In this document: positions 46,671 through 56,999 of the stretch, piece after piece
Layout: every line of letters begins with the position of its first letter
Numbering within the stretch: position 1 is the stretch's first letter
NCBI GenBank assembly: GCA_036346225.1
Contig: JARFIW010000663.1
Coordinates: forward strand, 2,728,001-2,792,000
Length of the DNA stretch: 64,000 nucleotides
Direction: 5' to 3'
DNA from: Platerodrilus igneus
Lineage: Eukaryota; Arthropoda; Insecta; Coleoptera; Lycidae
The notes under the pieces: model-generated
Told to the model about the DNA's origin: nothing
Database searches by the model: none
What the model saw: the letters and a program-made list of their open reading frames with translations, nothing else
Program-made: the position numbers and the translations under genes

Positions 46671-47246
46671 TTTAGAGCACCAGAAGAGTATTCCCTTGCA
46701 CATTGCGTAGCTCAAGATTTGGCAATGTCAAGGGGAATAGCTGTTGTTTTCAAGAAAAGGTTTGGATGTGTAGATGAATTAGTACAACAGCAGTCAACTG
46801 TAGGAAAAGCTTTGGTTCTTCAAGATAAAAATCGTTATGTTTACTATCTGGTCACCAAAAATTCTTCATGGCAAAGACCTAGTTATGGACATCTATGGGA
46901 CGCTTTGCTAAATCTTAAGGCGCAGATGATGGAAATTGGAGTAACAAGACTAGCGGTGCCCAAGCTGGGCTGTGGACTGGATCGCTTAGATTGGAGGATA
47001 GTCCGAAATATGCTAGAAGTAGTTTTCCAGGGAACCAACGTCCAGGTTCTTGTTTGTTGTTATCAACCGGTTGCCTACCAAAACCAAGAAAAGAGTGTTG
47101 ACTGTTACTTTCAACGACGCGGTGGATGCACCAGAGGAGATAGCTGCCGATACCGTCACCAGTCATCGAATTGGCGTCAAAATGGATTTACAGTTACGAG
47201 ACGTAACGGTTTTAAAGAGGGGGGCAGTGTTGCGATCCACTATTAG
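46293..47246 (+). CDS. Pol C-terminal extension: TARG1-like macro domain plus CCCH zinc finger
   Basis: Open frame of 317 codons in the same frame as the integrase; the ATG at 46293 is internal to integrase and not a proven start. Residues about 127-258 (46671-47066) match the ADP-ribosyl hydrolase TARG1/OARD1 in order: SLAHCVAQDLAMSRGIAVVF, KKRFGCVDELVQQQ, KALVLQDKNRYVYYLVTK, PSYGHLWDALLNLK, GVTRLAVPKLGCGLDRLDW. The TARG1 catalytic pair, Lys84 and Asp125 in the human enzyme, correspond to K189 and D230 here, so activity against ADP-ribose esters is plausible. Residues 271-289 form a CCCH finger, CYFQRRGGCTRGDSCRYRH (CX7CX5CX3H), a type that usually binds RNA. The frame runs over the polypurine tract and ends in the 3' LTR. 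I infer capture of a host macro-domain gene. No comparable Gypsy fusion comes to mind, but I could not search. Confidence 0.88.
   Translation: MKSQYDTRAQEGGYQPGDLVWLYNPQRKRGLSPKLQRQWEVPYEVLKRINDVVYRIRRSPRGKPKVVHFDRLTSYAGNNQGDKNNDNGVRQVINHESNVDFERFMAAYCGSAKARFGVVVERQQVLFRAPEEYSLAHCVAQDLAMSRGIAVVFKKRFGCVDELVQQQSTVGKALVLQDKNRYVYYLVTKNSSWQRPSYGHLWDALLNLKAQMMEIGVTRLAVPKLGCGLDRLDWRIVRNMLEVVFQGTNVQVLVCCYQPVAYQNQEKSVDCYFQRRGGCTRGDSCRYRHQSSNWRQNGFTVTRRNGFKEGGSVAIHY
47214..47227 (+). promoter_or_regulatory. Polypurine tract
   Basis: AAAGAGGGGGGCAG immediately before the 3' LTR, the plus-strand primer for reverse transcription. It is also coding, in frame with the CCCH extension. Confidence 0.85.
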
Positions 47247-47772
47247 GCAACCCGTCAAACATACAAACGCCCGAGGCACATCAATTTCTCAAGGATTCCA
47301 GAATTCTTCTAGAAATTACTAGATAATGAGTCATGTCTGTCATTTAGGGTATATATAAGACCGCTTATGAATGTAAGACTTAGTCCACATAAGAATGTCG
47401 TATATAAATTGTATCGTGTATAGTGAATGTAGTTGAGCTTTTTTGGAAGCCTAAGCGTATATATACATAAATGTTATATGAGCTAAACGTGTCTAATGTA
47501 CATGCAGCTTGTAGTATACATAAATAGATAGAGCTTGGATTGAATAATAGTTGTGTTAGTGTTGTTAATGGAACTATGGTAAAGAAGTTAGTTTAAGAAG
47601 ATATTAGTGCTTGTAAATTCATTAGTCTAATAGTGCTTCATTGTTAAGTGTCCTGAAAACATCTATAAATAAGGCGTATACTGTTAATTAGACTTGAGAT
47701 CAGTGAGTAATAAAGACTATTGTTATTACTTGTTTTTAAATTAAAGAAACGCGGTAGCAGTAGCCTATTAGA
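47228..47772 (+). repeat. 3' LTR
   Basis: 545 bp, about 97% identical to 41146-41689 by eye. Its end reads CCTATTAGA where the 5' LTR has CCTGCTACA, so the last bases have diverged. ATAT follows at 47773-47776. Confidence 0.93.
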
Positions 47773-47776
47773 ATAT

Positions 47777-48831
47777 TCCGCACTATTTCCTCATGCCCTA
47801 GTATGTGGCCTATCATCCTATCACTTCTATTTTTTACCGTTTTCCACATATTTCTTTCTTCCATTATCATTTTTAGTTCCTTTTTGTTCTTAACTTTGTC
47901 TGTCTATGATATCTTCATCATACGTCTATAGCATCACATTTCAAAAGACTTTTACATTTTTCTTGTCCGCTTCACCTACTGTCCAGGCTTCACAGACGTA
48001 CAGTGCTGTGATCCATACATATATTTTAAGGAATCTTTACCTTGTTTCTATGTTTGTTGAATACAGTATTTGCTTTTTCTTGTTAAATGTAGCACGTCCT
48101 TGTGCTAATATTTGTTTTATATCTTTTGTGCTCTTGCCATTTTACCTTATTTGGCTTCCTAGGTAGCAGAAATCCTTAACCTCTTGTAAGTTCTCGTTAC
48201 CTATTTGTATTCTTATTTTTGATTTATTTTCCCCTCCTTTGCATACTAGCACTTTACTTTTATTTTTGTTAATTTTTATACCGTTAAGAATTAATGGAGA
48301 TAAGACACACCCTTGTCTCACCCCTTTCGTAATTTTACTTCTCTACTTTCCTGCTCTAATTCTATTACCGCTGTTTGCTCTTTGTATAAGCAATGTACTA
48401 TCCGTCTATCCTTAAAACTCATTCCATTCTTTTTGGGTATTTCGAACATTTGTTTCCATTTTACATAGTCGAACACTTTTTCCAGATTTACAAACCCTAT
48501 ATACACGCTTTCCCCCTTTTCTATTGTTTTCTCCATCACCCTCAGAGCTAAAATAGCCTCCCGTGCTCGCATGTTTCGCCTAAACACAAATTGATCTTCT
48601 CCTAGTATTTCTTCAATTCGTTTTTCTATTTGTCATTGTACAATTCTAGTTAATATTTTTTGAAACGTGTGCTGTCAAACTTATTGTTCGAAAATTTTCA
48701 CATCTAGAGATTACTAAGATGTTACCTTTGAAATCTTTGAATATCTCGCTTGTCTCATACATATAGCTTACAAGTTGGAAAAGACGTTTTGTTACTGCTT
48801 GTCCAGTGGCTTTTAGAGTTTCGGCTTGCAC
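47777..48831 (-). pseudogene. LINE reverse transcriptase, deleted for the catalytic box
   Basis: Minus-strand frames show RT blocks: NFRTISLTAHVSKN, then FRRNMRAREAILALRVMEK and ESVYIGFVNLEKVFDYVKW, and VRQGCVLSPLILN. Directly after this last block the sequence goes to GIKINKNKSKVLVC and VKDFCYLGSQI. The region that normally lies between, with the YADD/FADD active site, is missing, so a deletion of roughly 40-60 codons near 48280 is inferred. The frame ends RMIGHILGHEEIVRN at the Gypsy insertion. It also has several stops. Confidence 0.85.
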
Positions 48832-49361
48832 CTTATCTGTACCTAGCGCCTTACCATTTTTCAGACCCTTTACTACAAATTCAAGCTCATCTCTAAGTAT
48901 AGGATGTTACAAGTCATCATTTTTGTTTTGTTCTAATTCTGTTAGTTCCTCTTCTGCATATAAATTCCCTATATATTCTTGCCATCTAATCACTTTCTCT
49001 ACATTTTCTATAATGATGTTTCCTCCCGCGTCCTTATATTTTTGCTATATGGTTTTATATCACTAAAATTCATTCTAATTTATTTGTATGCTTCGTCTGT
49101 CTTTCCTATTTTCATCTTAGTTTGTATCTCTTTGCACTTTTTATCAAACCATTATTCTTTAGCTTTCCTGCATTTGCGAATAATTTCCCATTTTATGGCT
49201 TCGTATCTCTGTTTTCATGTTTCGTCTGATCTATTTTTGTATTTTCGTCTTTCTTTTATTAAATTCAGGATATCTTTTGTTATCCATGGTTTCTTATTTT
49301 CTTTTTATGTATACCCCAGAATATCTCTGGCCGCCCAGTTTAAGCTAGATTTAGTGTTATT

Positions 49362-50260
49362 CTATTCTGTTTCTACTTCATTAGTATAAGAAATTTTCCC
49401 GATATCTTTCAGCAATTCATTTGACCTTTTTTCAAATCTTTCGTGGATATCTTTATCTTTTAGCTTCTCAAAGTCAAAGTGCCTTTTACCGCTTCTTTTT
49501 TTCAAATTTTTAAATTTAAGTGCGACCTTCGTAATTACGATGTTGTGGTCAGTGTCTATATCTGCTTGTGTGTAGCTTCTATAGTTTTTTACGTAATTTC
49601 TAAACCGTTGACTAACAATAATGTAATCTATTTGATATCTTTTTATATCTCCTGGCATCTTCCACGTGTATCGTCTTCTAGCAGGATGTTGAAATAATAT
49701 ATTTGTGATGGTTAAATTGTTCTTGTCACAGAATTCTATCAGCCTATTTTCCCTGTCAATTTGCGTGCCTAACCAAATAAACCCGCTACCGCTCCTTTCC
49801 TACCTTCGCCTACCACTGCATTAAAATCTCCCTGTAATTATTAAATTTTCTTGTCCTTTTATGAATCTTAGTATGTTTTCGATATCTTTGTAGATCGTCT
49901 CTACTTTTTCCTCAGTGTAGCTAGACGTGGGCATGTATACTTGTATCATTCCTGTATTTACCGGTTTAGATTCTAATCTAACCATGAATACTCTTTGGTT
50001 CTTTCGTAAGTAATTTTCTGCACACTATCTTTTTCGCATAACTATCCCCACACCCCAATTTCTTTCCTTTGCTCCTGTATGAATTACCCCGAAGTCGTCA
50101 CTCCAAAAATCCCCCGTCTCTGGCCAGCGGACTTCGTTGATCCCTACCATGTCTAGTACTAACCTATTCATTTTGATTTTCAGGTTCTATAGCTTACCTA
50201 CTTGTTTCATACTTGTGACATTCCACGCTCCGACTCGCAGAATGTTCACGGATCTTTTTT
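49362..50260 (-). pseudogene. LINE AP-endonuclease domain
   Basis: The minus strand starts near 50260 with LRVGAWNVTSMKQVGKL, then LDMVGINEVRWPETGDFWS, VFMVRLESKPVNTGMIQVYM and ENLIITG, the usual endonuclease blocks of RTE/CFDP2-like elements. A broken stretch follows, then QIDYIIVSQRFRNYVKNYRS and DIDTDHNIVITKV, which includes the catalytic DH pair. Further down lie lysine-rich linker residues. Stops and shifts occur throughout. This enzyme nicks target DNA to prime LINE reverse transcription. Confidence 0.82.
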
Positions 50261-50300
50261 TATACTTTCGGATCACATCCTCCGAAATAGTACCCTCCCG

Positions 50301-53300
50301 GAGATCCAACTGGGAGACTATCTTACCTCCGGATTGTTTTACCCCAGAAGATTCCAACATCTTTACTAACTATCTCTGTACGCAGTGTACTTGGGAGGTA
50401 ATGTGGTGGTTCACCGTCGCATTCCACATCGCAGTAGCGTGTCTTCGAACATCATACCGACCCCTATGGTCTCTGCCACTGTAAGTACCGAAAAAGCTTC
50501 TGCCCTTTTTCGGGAACCTGTCTTAGTCTGGTTCCTCACTAAAGACCCCACTAATTTGGTTAAATCTATAGTTTGGCTCTTTAGCTTGTTGAAACACTCA
50601 AGCCATTCAACCCGTTTTAGTATTTTAAAACTTTGTCAAGGTGTAGGTCCGTTCAGAATGGCATCAACAGTTGGGAGTGATTAATTATGAGTTGAGATAC
50701 GTTATTATTTGGCAATCTATAAAAATTACTTACAATGTTACACTATTGTTTTTAGGTTTGTCCTGAAATGGATTTCAATAGGTAAAAGTTACTTCTTTAT
50801 TTATTTTGTTGCTGTATGTTTTTGTACCTATTTAGGGGTATGGACAATATGTAAGTTGGTACGTGACTGAGAAATAATCCCGAATTAATATTTGTTTTAA
50901 TTTTATATTTTATATGTTAACATAATTTTTGTAAATATTCCTTTGGATTCCATGTTTTTTATTTTGAAGCCTTGTAATAAATTCATTTCTTGAGATTTTC
51001 GATTTTTCTTTCTGGATGACCCATCCCACTCTACGACCTTCAGCTAGCAAAGTAAACCTTTACAAATTCTTATAATTCTTTCTTTCTCTTTTTTTGTTGT
51101 TATGGTACTCTTTACTTTCTTTTCTTTTGTTGCTTTCTTGCTTGTCCGTAACAATGTGACTGTTGATGAGTTAAGTCGACTGTGACAGTGATATGTCAAC
51201 AGGAAACAACAGCAATTAAGAAAACTGTAATAATTTCAATAGTAACACAACATCACTGTAGATTTTTTGATACTCTACAATGTATTCAAAACATTGTATT
51301 GTAATCTAAAGAAATTCCGCAAGTAAAATATATCTAGGAACATTATTATTTTATTTGAAAAACAGAATAAACTCTGAGAATTATAATACATTAACTTAAC
51401 TTACATTTTACGAGGTGCTGCATTTCAATTAAGATAAGCGACTTTTTCTTTGTTAACAGTAAGTATTGTGAAAGAATTTAATTTGTTCGGTATAACATGT
51501 TCATTACCATTTTATTGATATAAAATATGCAAATTTGAGTATTTTCATTTTGCAATTGCAATTCTAACATTGTTGTTTCAGCATACTTGCCAAGTTAAAT
51601 TTAACAGTGTTAAAACACCAACACAATCATGGTGTATTTAGGGATTTACAAATTCCTCGCAAACATTTATTACTATACGTGTTAGTTACGTACCCGTTTT
51701 CCGTAACGGAATGGAAATAGCACCCCTCAAGTGCAAAGACGGTAAATGAGAAGATCTGAGGTAGAACGTGGACTGTTGGATAAGATCGGAGTGTTTAGAC
51801 AATTTATAGCAAACGTCACAACAAAACACATAGAAAAGCACTTACCGAATGAAAGAATACTGATGCTCAGCGACGTAGTCTAAACAAAAGGAAATAAAAA
51901 AGAGGAAGAAAAAGAAGAAATTGACCGGGCTCAATCGGCGAGTGGGCGGGGTATTATATCTACAAAAAAACAAAGGGAGGCCTGAAATAAAACTATACTC
52001 ACTCACGCACAATCAAACATTTACAAACTAAAAACCTCTAATTTAAAAAAAAACAAAGTTATTTACAAAACACATTAGTACCAAAAATGAACAATTCGTA
52101 GGTACACAATATACATATTTGCGAATAAAAAAAAGAATCATTTTTAACATGGTGAGCTGCAGTTTTTAGATCGCCCCTTATATTAATCTTCAAACAAGAA
52201 AAAGAAACAAAAATTACCCTACTAAAAATCACAGCCGAAATCAGCATTGTAAGTACGGAATTCTATAGATAAAATTATCTGAATAAAGAAATCAGTAAAC
52301 ATTATAATATCCTCGCACATACAAACAACCAGTCATTTTACCACCAACAAGGTGATGTATTCCGTAGACCCGTGTACATATGTTGTTTCCAACAACTACC
52401 GGGTACCCATATAAGAAAATTATTGTATAAACACTCACCCTCGAGTCACCACCGTCGGGTTGGCTCTTACCGCCTGTAAAAAGCGGTGCAAAGCAGGGGT
52501 GCGCGTGATCCTGCCCTGGGGTGGTTTTCCATTACAACAAGGGACGACCATTCATTGTGGCTTTAAGGGCCACCAAAAAGAACTCGCTGTAAGGCGTGCG
52601 CGAACTTATCATACAGAAAAACGGAAACAACTAACTATTCTACACGTGTTTTCGTGGTGTAGATTTAAAAATAAGTGAATATTTATTTCGTTTTACTAAT
52701 GACCAGAGCTCAAAGTAATATTGTTGTTAAGGAAATAAAACTGGAAAAACACGGTTTATTGGGATAATACGCGGCTTTAATTCGACGAAGCTTTTAATGG
52801 AAAACACATAAGAATCAATTATCAGATCCCTAGAACCAGTTATCGCCTGTTTAATTTTAGCATAAACTTTACGTTGAGGAATTCTTAGGAGTATTTATTA
52901 TTAATTAGGCTCTAGGATGTAACAATAGGAATTGAATTTATACAAATAGATAAATGAATTAACACGTGAAAGGATTATTTTAATTTACTAAATTAATTTT
53001 CGTTTTTAATGCCAAAGGTATTTAAGTTGAAAATGATTAGACCGCGTATTTCGTATTAACGGAAAAAAAATGTACGGGATGTTCAAAATAAACGTAACAC
53101 ACTTGAGACTAAGTACTTTTCCCTGTGGGTTTTCTAGCAAGGGGTAAATCGAAAAAATAATATGGAATAGAAGATTGACCAATATAAACTTGAATGAGAT
53201 ACGCTCGCGTCCACGTAGTACTAGCAATCAACTCATTATAGCCGAACTATTGTCCTTATCAAAAACTGACCAACACCGTAGAGAACAGAGGGTAAAATGG

Positions 53301-56300
53301 CGCGAACAATACGTATGTATTTCTTTTAGAACAGAATTTGAGCTATAGGCATTTAATTATTATAATTAAGTACAAGCAAGTTAGTAATGAGCACTAAATT
53401 CCACAATAATCGAAATGTTTGGAAATAAAATTGAATCGGAAATGTTGCTTTTTCCTAACAGTCTTCAATGAAAGTGGATGGTCATTTGACTTTATAAATT
53501 CATATTGATTCAAATGATCACGCAATGGTCTTCTTACATTGGTTCCTAGTATATACAACTGTACGGCGACAGAGGTGTGTATCCAGAGATTGAACTTCAA
53601 TCCTTCCGCGATATGTTGTCCTCGAATTTGCCATTCTAGAACGAGTGACCCAGCTATTGTACATCATGCTGTGATATAGGAATGGTGTTTTGGAACATGT
53701 TAGAAAATTAATAAGCTTGTAAAGAGTTAGAGTTAGAATATGTTTGAATGAATAAATCTGCCTCGTACCTACATATTCTAAATTTCCACTTCTATAAATG
53801 TACTAATATTTTGATCAGAAAAGACTAACACAAAATATATCATCATACAAAAATGCCTGATGGAAAAAATTCTGATCACGTATTCAATATAAGAAGCTAC
53901 ACTAAAGTCATTATTCTGCGTTGTAGCAATTTTTCTTTCTTAACGAAATATTTTTCTTAGGATGACCTTTGTCGAGGATGTAGTAGAGTCATAGTGTGTT
54001 ATAAAGAAGAAAAATTGAAAGCTCTCGGTCTTAACTCGGGGTCTATTCCTGCGCAGGCATGAGATGGTCGGGGTAATTTCTGAGATTGAATTTTTCCATG
54101 AATAATTAGGGCGCCACTGCGTCAATAAATCTGACTCAAAAAGATTTCCGTCTTAAGGATAGACGCAGATAAACCTTAAGGAAATTACCTATGTATGTTT
54201 TTAGATTTTTAGTAGCCTAATTTCCTATTTTGTTACTAATTATCTCTACCGTTATTAGATAGGTCTCTCAATACACATTGCTAAATAAAACTCTTACGAA
54301 ACTTGACTTGTACGTAATGAAATTTGATTCCTCGTTTTGATATACAAGAATGAGAAAGATATTTCACAGTGAAGATATGACTTAGTATGAAATTTAATAC
54401 TGGTGAAATTACTAACTTGACAAAAAAACTTATAGTTAACAACAGGATACACCTGTCACAAAAAATTTATTCAATACATTATTAAGTGCGTTATATGCTG
54501 TCATCATAGATCTTTGATTCAGCTTACATCAATAATTTATTTAACATTAAAGTATAATTTCTTAATGCGAATTTACTTTGTATATAAATTTACTTCAATA
54601 TCAAACTTATGGAAAGTAAAAGTTCAATTGGTTTTCTACATATATAAAAAATTATCTTAACATGTATAAACTTGAAATGTTGTTCTAACGAACATTGAAA
54701 ACAAGAAAATATCTACACAAAAATTTGTCATATCATTCCATCCAAGTTGAATACAACATGAGCTATTTGAACAAAAGAACTTTCGCATTCATTGTCTAAG
54801 AATATTTACGGAATTTTGTATTAATTGATTATTTTTCTGTATGACACAGCACATTTTCTACAAAAGGGTACTTCACGAACAGGCTGATGTTGGTCTTATC
54901 TTAAAGGGCTAGTACTCACCCAGTTTGATGAAGTCTTATAACAACAAAATAATTACTAAACGTCTTTCAATTGGTAACACGTGGCCCCGCCATTTTCAAT
55001 ACAACTAACCAAATTTCCGGACAGAAGTTAATACCTCTTTTGTTATACAAACTCGAAGTGGATTCGAATTTTGTATTTCATTGTACTGCAGGAATCCTAA
55101 TCTCTAAATCTTGCGTTTTAATCTTAATCTATTATTTGACTAGCATACACATGGGGCATTTATTTCTAAGCCATGCTATGTGTCTCTGTCACGAGCCTTC
55201 TAGTTTTAGAGCACTCACTCAACGCCCAAAAAAAATTTCTTAATCGACTACATGTCACTAACAAGAAAAATAAAATGTGTCATTTTCAGGCAAACACGTA
55301 CCAGGATCAAGTCCGTAGCTACGCGAACTTGAATATACTTCTGCGAGCATTATTTCGCATACACAGCGGCAACCCACATAACGCAACGGCGATTCCTAGT
55401 TTAAAATTAAAACGTTACACTGCCTCTTTCCGAAAAGAAAAAATGAGAGGTTAACAAAGTTTAAATACTAAAACCGACACATTTTTTTTTAAATTTAATT
55501 AAACAGTAAAAAAAAACAAAATAATAAAGCTTAATTCGACACATAACTTGACTTCAAAAAAATTAAACATGTAAGGAATTAAATTAGGAAGAGTATATTA
55601 GACGATAACCAATATACTCAAAAATTTACCAATTGAGTGCTACAGTAACTACGCGTACCACACAACCGTGGGGAGTCATAATTGGGAATACACAATCAGA
55701 ATTGTTAATTAAGTAAGTCCAACACTCAAAAGTTATGAAAGGAAAAAATGAAACAAAAAGAGGCAAGTCGAAGATACTTGTACAAATACCAAAAAAATTA
55801 AAGAAAATGCCCAAACTTATATCAATAAGTATTAATACTAATATCGAAAGAAATTTACATTTTCATAATCCTACTAATACTAACTTTAACGAACTTTATT
55901 TACATAATTGCAATTATATTCGTCAGCTTTACTAAACAACGGAATCTCCAAATGCTGAAGAATAATGAGATATTGAAGTCAGAAATACTATTCAGAACAG
56001 AATTCTGCCTAAACAAAATTTTTTTAAATCACGCAGTGATTATCTAGTCTCTCCCAGACACCACCACTAAACACCAACATTATGATGAAGCATTCTGCTT
56101 CAAAAAAATTCTACTTGACAGTAGTCAAAGTAAACACCACTATAAATTACTCACGCTATATTTCATTATATAGTCTGTACATCCTAATAGGATATAGTAA
56201 AATCTAAATTGAACCTAGTTCAATGAAACCAAGAACATTAGCCTCTAGTCATAATACTCCAAAAATTTACCTACTGGTAAGCAGTTAATAAAAAACCTTA

Positions 56301-56828
56301 CCTGAGTTACCGAACACAAAAAAATACACCCACGGATAAGTATTTCTCATTTTTACCGTACAAATTATGACTTCTAGAGCGGTCACTGAACCAAAAGAAT
56401 AAAAAAAGATTAACACTTATCAAAGTAAACTACTGTAAAGCAGTTTATATGACGAAGGGATGCCAATCAACAAAAAAATAAACAAGATACATCGAGATTT
56501 ATATAAAATGCAAGCTCAAAAATATGTGTGCACTCGCACTCAAATGCACTCCTCTACAACGAATTTTTTCTCAAACAACTCAACATCTTTACCATTTGTA
56601 AGGTAAAATTACAACAAAAGAAAGAGACAAGATCGAACCACTAGAAAACAAAAAAGCGATATAAAAATCTTGCCAAAACAAGCAAGTATCTTTACAATAC
56701 TGCAACTAAATGTGAAAACTTTGAATACATCTTAGACATTCTAAAAACCTAAAAAGAAAATTTTCAGCTAATACAAACAATGGGAAGGCAAAAGCCTTTA
56801 AATCTAATTAAAACATCAGCAATATTAC
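50301..56828. other. AT-rich stretch with no recognised gene
   Basis: Frames up to about 115 codons occur, but none has a domain, a plausible start context or consistent strand bias. A GC-richer patch at 52430-52640 stands out from its surroundings but I could not identify it. Near 53070 the minus strand carries TTTGAACATCCCGTAC, similar to ends of some DNA transposons, without a visible partner. Confidence 0.5.
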
Positions 56829-56995
56829 TTAATCTTCAGAAGCGTCATTGGGATCCAAAGTAGAAACGGGCGTCAAATCCTTAATGTGCCGTCTACCCGC
56901 TCTTGATCCATCCACATTTCTCAAATCGTACACAACACCTGAGCACTTTTTCTTGACGATACTCAATACAAACTTTGGAACAGGTTTAGCTGTAA
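56829..56995 (-). pseudogene. Integrase C-terminal tail of the second Gypsy element
   Basis: The minus strand reads FTAKPVPKFVLSIVKKKCSG, then VVYDLRNVDGSRAGRRHIKD and a short tail ending NDASED and stop. VYDLRNVDGSRAGR-HIKDL is the standard last block of this Gypsy group. It joins in frame to the residues SSAGDK encoded at 59024 and beyond once the solo LTR and one ACTT are removed. Confidence 0.85.
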
Positions 56996-56999
56996 ACTT

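Larger units (their letters stand above)
41146..47772 (+). mobile_element. Ty3/Gypsy LTR retrotransposon with macro and CCCH domains in Pol
   Basis: 6.6 kb with LTRs of 544 and 545 bp and an ATAT target duplication (41142-41145, 47773-47776). The order is gag, protease, reverse transcriptase, RNase H, integrase, macro domain, CCCH finger: the standard Gypsy order with an unusual extension. The LTRs differ at roughly 15-20 positions by eye, so the insertion is moderately young. Coding sequence is nearly complete but crosses several frames and internal stops (42142, 42887, 43270, 43992, 44528, about 44900, 45063, 46185). At least some must be decay. It sits in a LINE on the opposite strand. Confidence 0.95.
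40385..50300 (-). mobile_element. RTE/CFDP2-like LINE on the minus strand, split by a Gypsy element
   Basis: The order on the minus strand is: endonuclease (about 50260-49362), linker, reverse transcriptase (about 48831-47777), the Gypsy insertion (47772-41146), the C-terminal KKRSRGRPR block (41141-40976) and a 3' tail down to about 40385. The RT frame ending EEIVRN crosses the ATAT duplication into ILETEIGKK without a break, so both sides belong to one element. The endonuclease start resembles CFDP2-like proteins of RTE-group LINEs. Many stops and a missing catalytic box show it is dead. The 3' end is placed by comparison with the scrap at 4422-4488. Confidence 0.82.

Noticed and set aside
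48806..50684. Plus-strand frames across the LINE, such as 48979-49389 and 50137-50484
   Set aside because: Opposite strand of LINE endonuclease and reverse transcriptase blocks; no domain of their own.
52430..52680. GC-richer patch with a 72-codon frame whose end loosely recalls a histone H4 motif (TY-TE--KRK)
   Set aside because: The rest of the frame does not follow histone H4, and the likeness is a few residues only. Not supported.
53006..53227. Possible DNA transposon end (TTTGAACATCCCGTAC) with a 73-codon frame
   Set aside because: No inverted partner or transposase found nearby.
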